This document shows, piece by piece, positions 60,292 to 64,000 of a DNA stretch of 64,000 nucleotides. The notes beneath the pieces were generated by a model. The model saw only the letters and a list, made by a program, of their open reading frames with translations, did no database searches and had not been told where the DNA came from. Every line of letters begins with the position of its first letter. Position 1 is the stretch's first letter. The position numbers were made by a program, and so were the translations under genes. The DNA is from Holophagae bacterium (GTDB lineage Bacteria; Acidobacteriota; Holophagae; Acanthopleuribacterales; Acanthopleuribacteraceae). The stretch lies in NCBI GenBank assembly GCA_029263455.1, contig JAJCXM010000032.1, positions 62,001-126,000 of the forward strand. The letters run 5' to 3'.

Positions 60292-62706
60292 TTGATCATC
60301 ATCGCTATTTGTGCCTTGATCCAGACGGGTGTAAGCCCGTTCAGTCATTTAGAATCATGGGAGACATTAGCAAGACCTTGGATGACCGGTGTTGAGTCGA
60401 CATTATTTGATGCCTTGACTGAAGAAGAAAGAGTACGATTCCGCGGAACTTTTGTGGCTCGCCGCCAAGAACATCCCGAGGTTTGGTCCGATCAAGGTCT
60501 TTACCTGCCCATCTTTTTTTGTGACCGGACTTATGATGATATCCGTGACTACTTGCTCGCGACCGTGGGTGAACCTGATCGAGTTGTAAAAAATGCGACC
60601 AACCCGTCAGTCCCTTCCGAATGGCATTATCCCGACTATGAGTTTCATTTTGTGGCTGTAGCGCGCACCCGAATTACTTTGACCGAACGCAGCGTGCAAG
60701 AATGGGAGCGGGTGAAACAACGCATGATCCTACACCCGCAAATGCTCTACAGTTTTTCTTCAAAGTCGTTTGGCAGGACGCGCCTTCCCGAGGACATCAC
60801 TTGGTTCGATACGAATGTCGTGTCTTATTTGCTGGATCCAGATCCCCGTGGCGAGCATTTGAGGGTCGTCGTGGCTTTGCCGGCGAGCTTTATTGAGGCC
60901 GTAAAAGCACGAGGCGCGGATTCGGAAGTAGCACTAGAGCTGCTAATTGAACTGGACAAGGGAACCGGAGAAACCGAGTTCCGCCACGATTCGAGTGTCG
61001 TTCAAGTAACCGACGATCGTGTAGCTGTGTTTGAGGCCCACCTGCCGCCCGGCCACTTCAACGCCAAGCTAATGATCTATTCGGGCTTCCTACCTGTTGG
61101 TTTACAGGCTCAGACATCAATTTATGTGGCTCCTCCTGAATTACCGCGCATTGGCACACCCATCATTGTGCAGCAATGGGCACCCGAAGGCTTGATTCAA
61201 CCTGGCAAGAATGAACTCATGTTGGGTGGATTTCGCTATCGATGGGATCAAGCATATGACAACAAGAAAATGGCTATGGTGCTGGTTCATGCGCAAGCAC
61301 TACCCGCAGAAGTGTTCATCCTCAAAGGAGACGCTAGTCCCCAACCTTTGACGTTTCTGAATCGGGTTGGGACTTGGTTCCTTTTTGAGTTGCCACCGCA
61401 GACTGGGCCTTTCCAGTTGATTGCGCAAACCATTGCCGACGGTAATGGTTTGCGCGGATTTCGAACGTTTCCACCCCAATGGCCTACCCATAGACAATCG
61501 ACAGCTCTATCTTTAAAAACAGAGACTAAGAATTATTTGGAACTTGAAGAATTGCAACTGGGAGAAACCTCCGCGCTGTCGTATCTGTTCATTGCTGGAC
61601 AACCCTACCTCGCGACTGATAGTCAGACGATTCCATGGCTACCATTTAACTGGGGTGAGCAAGCGGAACTGAGGGTAGGCGCAATGAAGGACTCTTCTTG
61701 GCAGGAGGCCACCGCGATCTTAAATCGATCCGAAGTATATACAGAACTTGACGTCAGAAATGAACATTTGGTTTTGGGTTCAAGGAATGCTGAGGGCGAC
61801 GTGCAAGCCGTTCCAACCATATTGCGGGATGGCGTTCCGCTGCAAGGTGCCTTGCAAACACCGATTGCAAAAATAGATCAAGTTTGGGGACTTGTTTTCA
61901 AAGACGATGTGTTGGACCGATCACTTTGGCCCTTCGCACGTGAAGAATTGATTCGCTGGCTCGAAAGTCATCTGAAACCAACGGATTTGGTCTATGTGGT
62001 GCTGATCTCGCAGCGGCCCCAGCTAGTTCTGCCGCCGACGTTGTCGCGCGCGGATTTGGTTGCTACCTTAAATTCATTAACGCCGTCCCTTCAACGCGAT
62101 ACCAGTTTTGATCTGCAATACCTAATTGATGAAATCACCCATCTCGAATACCACACCAAAAAGCCCCACCAAGTTGTGATGATGACGCCTCAGCTTACAG
62201 ATGATTTGACCCAACTAGAGAGCCTGCTGCTTGAGTTACGTCGCACCGGTTTACAGGTCTACAATTTGGAGTTCCCTGATCCATTAAGAGTGGCAGATTC
62301 TCGCAAGAGTTTGAAAGATCGTGCCATTCCGATGGAAACGATGAAGCCGGATACAGAATCCATTCGTGATAATTTTCAAGAGACGCGCAACACAAAGGTA
62401 GGGTTTCGCATTTCTTTGGCGGAGAAAAAACTAAATCAGGCTCGCCGTGATCAGTTGACCAAAGAAGCTGCCGCTAGGTCGGCGTTTTCAGATCAGATTC
62501 AACTTAGGACGGCTGGTCTGTGTATGAGGGCAGAGCCTGGACAAGAACGTCAAACGCTAAGTGAGTTCTTTAGGCATCTGACCCTTTGGTTTGATGCTCT
62601 GACACACGTGCAATTGCCCGTAAACACCGATCCTGAAAGCTTAACGTTCCAAGTAGAACCCGGAACACAGGTCTATTGGACTTCCGTTCAGTGGACGGCA
62701 AAGTAG
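60292..62706 (+). CDS. GWxTD-like domain protein with VWA-like C-terminal part
   Basis: 804 residues from TTG 60292, with GGAGG 6 bp upstream. After a short signal peptide, the first 140 residues resemble the GWxTD domain common in Acidobacteria: 'WMTGVESTLFDALTEEERVRF', then 'VGEPDRVVKNATNPSVPSEW'. The middle is beta-rich and unassigned. Residues about 530-670 read like a von Willebrand A-type or VWFA-related fold ('WGLVFKDDVLDRSLWPFARE', 'LVYVVLISQRPQLVLPP', 'HQVVMMTPQLTDDLTQLESL'). Function unknown. It diverges from the cytochrome gene and precedes a small TPR protein by 122 bp. Confidence 0.65.
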   Translation: MIIIAICALIQTGVSPFSHLESWETLARPWMTGVESTLFDALTEEERVRFRGTFVARRQEHPEVWSDQGLYLPIFFCDRTYDDIRDYLLATVGEPDRVVKNATNPSVPSEWHYPDYEFHFVAVARTRITLTERSVQEWERVKQRMILHPQMLYSFSSKSFGRTRLPEDITWFDTNVVSYLLDPDPRGEHLRVVVALPASFIEAVKARGADSEVALELLIELDKGTGETEFRHDSSVVQVTDDRVAVFEAHLPPGHFNAKLMIYSGFLPVGLQAQTSIYVAPPELPRIGTPIIVQQWAPEGLIQPGKNELMLGGFRYRWDQAYDNKKMAMVLVHAQALPAEVFILKGDASPQPLTFLNRVGTWFLFELPPQTGPFQLIAQTIADGNGLRGFRTFPPQWPTHRQSTALSLKTETKNYLELEELQLGETSALSYLFIAGQPYLATDSQTIPWLPFNWGEQAELRVGAMKDSSWQEATAILNRSEVYTELDVRNEHLVLGSRNAEGDVQAVPTILRDGVPLQGALQTPIAKIDQVWGLVFKDDVLDRSLWPFAREELIRWLESHLKPTDLVYVVLISQRPQLVLPPTLSRADLVATLNSLTPSLQRDTSFDLQYLIDEITHLEYHTKKPHQVVMMTPQLTDDLTQLESLLLELRRTGLQVYNLEFPDPLRVADSRKSLKDRAIPMETMKPDTESIRDNFQETRNTKVGFRISLAEKKLNQARRDQLTKEAAARSAFSDQIQLRTAGLCMRAEPGQERQTLSEFFRHLTLWFDALTHVQLPVNTDPESLTFQVEPGTQVYWTSVQWTAK

Positions 62707-62828
62707 TGACTTTAGTCTGGCATTGTTTTTGCCTTCAATTGTTTGTGCCTGTAAAGGGCCAAAATCGCCGACTCAATACAGGGCGAAATGGTTACTGTCT
62801 CATCTAATCTTAGTTTGGGGAGTTCAAA

Positions 62829-63431
62829 ATGCGTTTCTTTTTGATAGCTATCTCGTTTTGTGGTTTATCCTTCGCCCAGTCGGCTCAATCCCATATGATG
62901 AAAGCAAGAGCCGCCATCTGCGATAAGAATTATGCGGCGGCAAAAACCTCGTTGGATGCTGCTCTGGCGTCCGATCCTAACAATGCAGAGGCTCAATTAC
63001 TTTTTGTGGCGACGCTCTGTTACCAGAAAAAACAACCCGATGCCAAGACATTTGCTTCGTCTAAAACGGCTAGCGGGACATCGACTTTGCTAGATGCTCA
63101 AGTTGCCTTGTTCTCAAGAGACGTCTCGCTTGCCAAGGATATTCTAAATAAACGATTACAAAAGGGTGATGATTATTTGACACGCTACTTATTAGGCTAT
63201 AGCGGCGTATTGGAGCGTAAAACCGATGATGCTTTGAAACATTTAAAGCGTGCTTACGAATTAAATTCGTCCCATCCGGAGACGCTCTTTCTCTTAGGTG
63301 ATCTCTATCGCGCCAAGGATCAAGTTAGTGATGTAGCCATATACTGGTCAAAGTACCTTGAATTAGTGCTGCCTGGCAATGGCTGTTCGTCTTATGTTCA
63401 TGACTATCTGGCGAGGGCTGGAGGCCGATAA
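62829..63431 (+). CDS. Exported TPR protein
   Basis: 200 residues with a clear signal peptide ('FFLIAISFCGLSFAQS'). Tetratricopeptide-like helical pairs follow: 'NYAAAKTSLDAALASDPNNA', 'LLFVATLCYQKKQPDAKTFA', 'DDALKHLKRAYELNSSHPET' and 'LFLLGDLYRAKDQVSDVAIY'. There is no catalytic domain; such proteins act as periplasmic adaptors. The start at 62829 has GGGGAG a few bases upstream. The next gene begins at the base after its stop, so it is probably co-transcribed with the AsmA/TamB-like gene. Confidence 0.8.
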   Translation: MRFFLIAISFCGLSFAQSAQSHMMKARAAICDKNYAAAKTSLDAALASDPNNAEAQLLFVATLCYQKKQPDAKTFASSKTASGTSTLLDAQVALFSRDVSLAKDILNKRLQKGDDYLTRYLLGYSGVLERKTDDALKHLKRAYELNSSHPETLFLLGDLYRAKDQVSDVAIYWSKYLELVLPGNGCSSYVHDYLARAGGR

Positions 63432-64000
63432 TTGAAGAAAAGGTGGGTCATACTCGCCGCGATTGTTCTTACGATAGTCATCCTGCCGCATACGCCAATC
63501 GTGGAGCGATCTTTATTGAATCGGACGATCAAGGCTTTGCGCGAGTTGGGCATAGACCTTGAGGCAAAAGAGCTCCAGCTGAATCTGTTCAGGTTATCTG
63601 TACGCTTGACGTCGGTACAAATTTCGGGTCAAGGGTGGGCGGCCGATTGCGGCCACGTGTCAATCAATTTAGGGCGTGGAGTATTGACTGGACGCATTGA
63701 TGTTGACGAAATTGTCCTACGAAGCGGACAACTCAGATTGGATGACGCCTTATTTGAAGCGAACAATAAAGAGTCCACTAGTCTCCAGATTCCCAACATA
63801 CGATTAGGCCGCTTGCAGGTTGACGATTTCTCTTTCGGTGCCCAAGGCAAAGTAGTCGAAACGTCCGTAACGGCCGATGATCTGTCTATCCTTCGAGATA
63901 ATGCCCATCTAATTTTTCGGGCTGCAGCAGACAAAGTTAAGCTAGCCAATTTGGAACTCGCAGAAGTATCCATTGCACTTGATTTGGATACGGACGATTT
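63432..64000 (+). CDS. AsmA/TamB-like inner-membrane protein, N-terminal fragment (partial)
   Basis: Open from TTG 63432, directly after the TPR gene's stop, to the window edge (about 189 codons). The N-terminal membrane helix (WVILAAIVLTIVILPHTPIV) is followed by 'LGIDLEAKELQLNLFRLSV' and 'VSINLGRGVLTGRIDVDEIV', the repeated beta pattern of AsmA/TamB-family proteins, which span the periplasm and move lipids to the outer membrane or help insert beta-barrels. Only the start is visible, so AsmA, TamB and YhdP-type cannot be separated. Confidence 0.6.
   Translation, partial: MKKRWVILAAIVLTIVILPHTPIVERSLLNRTIKALRELGIDLEAKELQLNLFRLSVRLTSVQISGQGWAADCGHVSINLGRGVLTGRIDVDEIVLRSGQLRLDDALFEANNKESTSLQIPNIRLGRLQVDDFSFGAQGKVVETSVTADDLSILRDNAHLIFRAAADKVKLANLELAEVSIALDLDTDD

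Noticed and set aside
1-64000. CRISPR arrays, prophage, insertion sequences, rRNA genes
   Set aside because: No regularly spaced repeats, transposase or integrase genes, or rRNA-like sequence were seen on either strand.

Overview
The window is about 49-50% G+C (estimated by eye), densely coded, and almost entirely chromosomal housekeeping and signalling genes; I see no phage, insertion sequence, CRISPR array, rRNA or tRNA. It comes from a diderm bacterium: a full Tol-Pal system, a TonB-receptor fragment, lipoproteins and an AsmA/TamB-like gene are present. The mix of Ser/Thr kinases paired with ECF sigma factors, a GWxTD-type protein, PKD-repeat secreted proteins, CRTAC1/ASPIC proteins and a SufBCDSU system led by an Rrf2 regulator fits Acidobacteriota (perhaps the Holophagae/Acanthopleuribacter side). 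That placement is inference; no marker gene was searched.

Layout. 1-4091: start of a TonB-dependent receptor (minus), diverging from two periplasmic binding proteins and a membrane histidine kinase, probably one sensing module. 4074-10725 (minus): an iron-sulfur assembly operon, rrf2-sufB-sufC-sufD-sufS-sufU-sufT, ending in a translationally coupled glutathione transferase, with a readable promoter and palindromic operator. 11165-13300 (minus): a Ser/Thr kinase with an extracytoplasmic NHL propeller. 13620-18900 (plus): a tight seven-gene operon containing a DUF1648 membrane protein, a YjfI-like protein, PspA, a bacterial cereblon-type CULT protein, an M20 hydrolase, an ECF sigma factor and a Ser/Thr kinase with a DUF4384-like tail. 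This is the most unusual locus in the window.

18904-30770: a PAS hybrid histidine kinase, a flippase-like membrane protein, a secreted amidase, a small esterase, release factor 3 (all minus), then a PTS EIIA plus CLC chloride channel pair (plus), an orphan Tat-exported TRAP binding lipoprotein, and a DUF2231 protein facing an ECF sigma factor. 30902-34071: a small membrane protein diverging from a large TPR Ser/Thr kinase that probably works with that sigma factor.

34183-48080 (plus): recN, coaD, tolQ-tolR-tolA/tonB-tolB-pal-cpoB, rsmD, an unknown 104-residue protein, a GspE/PilB-type ATPase, PBP1A and pyruvate kinase. 48195-52823: a 1542-residue secreted PKD protein with four C-terminal repeats. 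52907-55378 (minus): a GDYXXLXY / DUF4401 / DUF2157 membrane cluster. 55448-60110 (minus): a five-haem membrane cytochrome with TPRs, overlapping a CRTAC1/ASPIC protein. 60292-64000 (plus): a GWxTD-like protein, a small TPR protein and the start of an AsmA/TamB-like protein that runs off the window.
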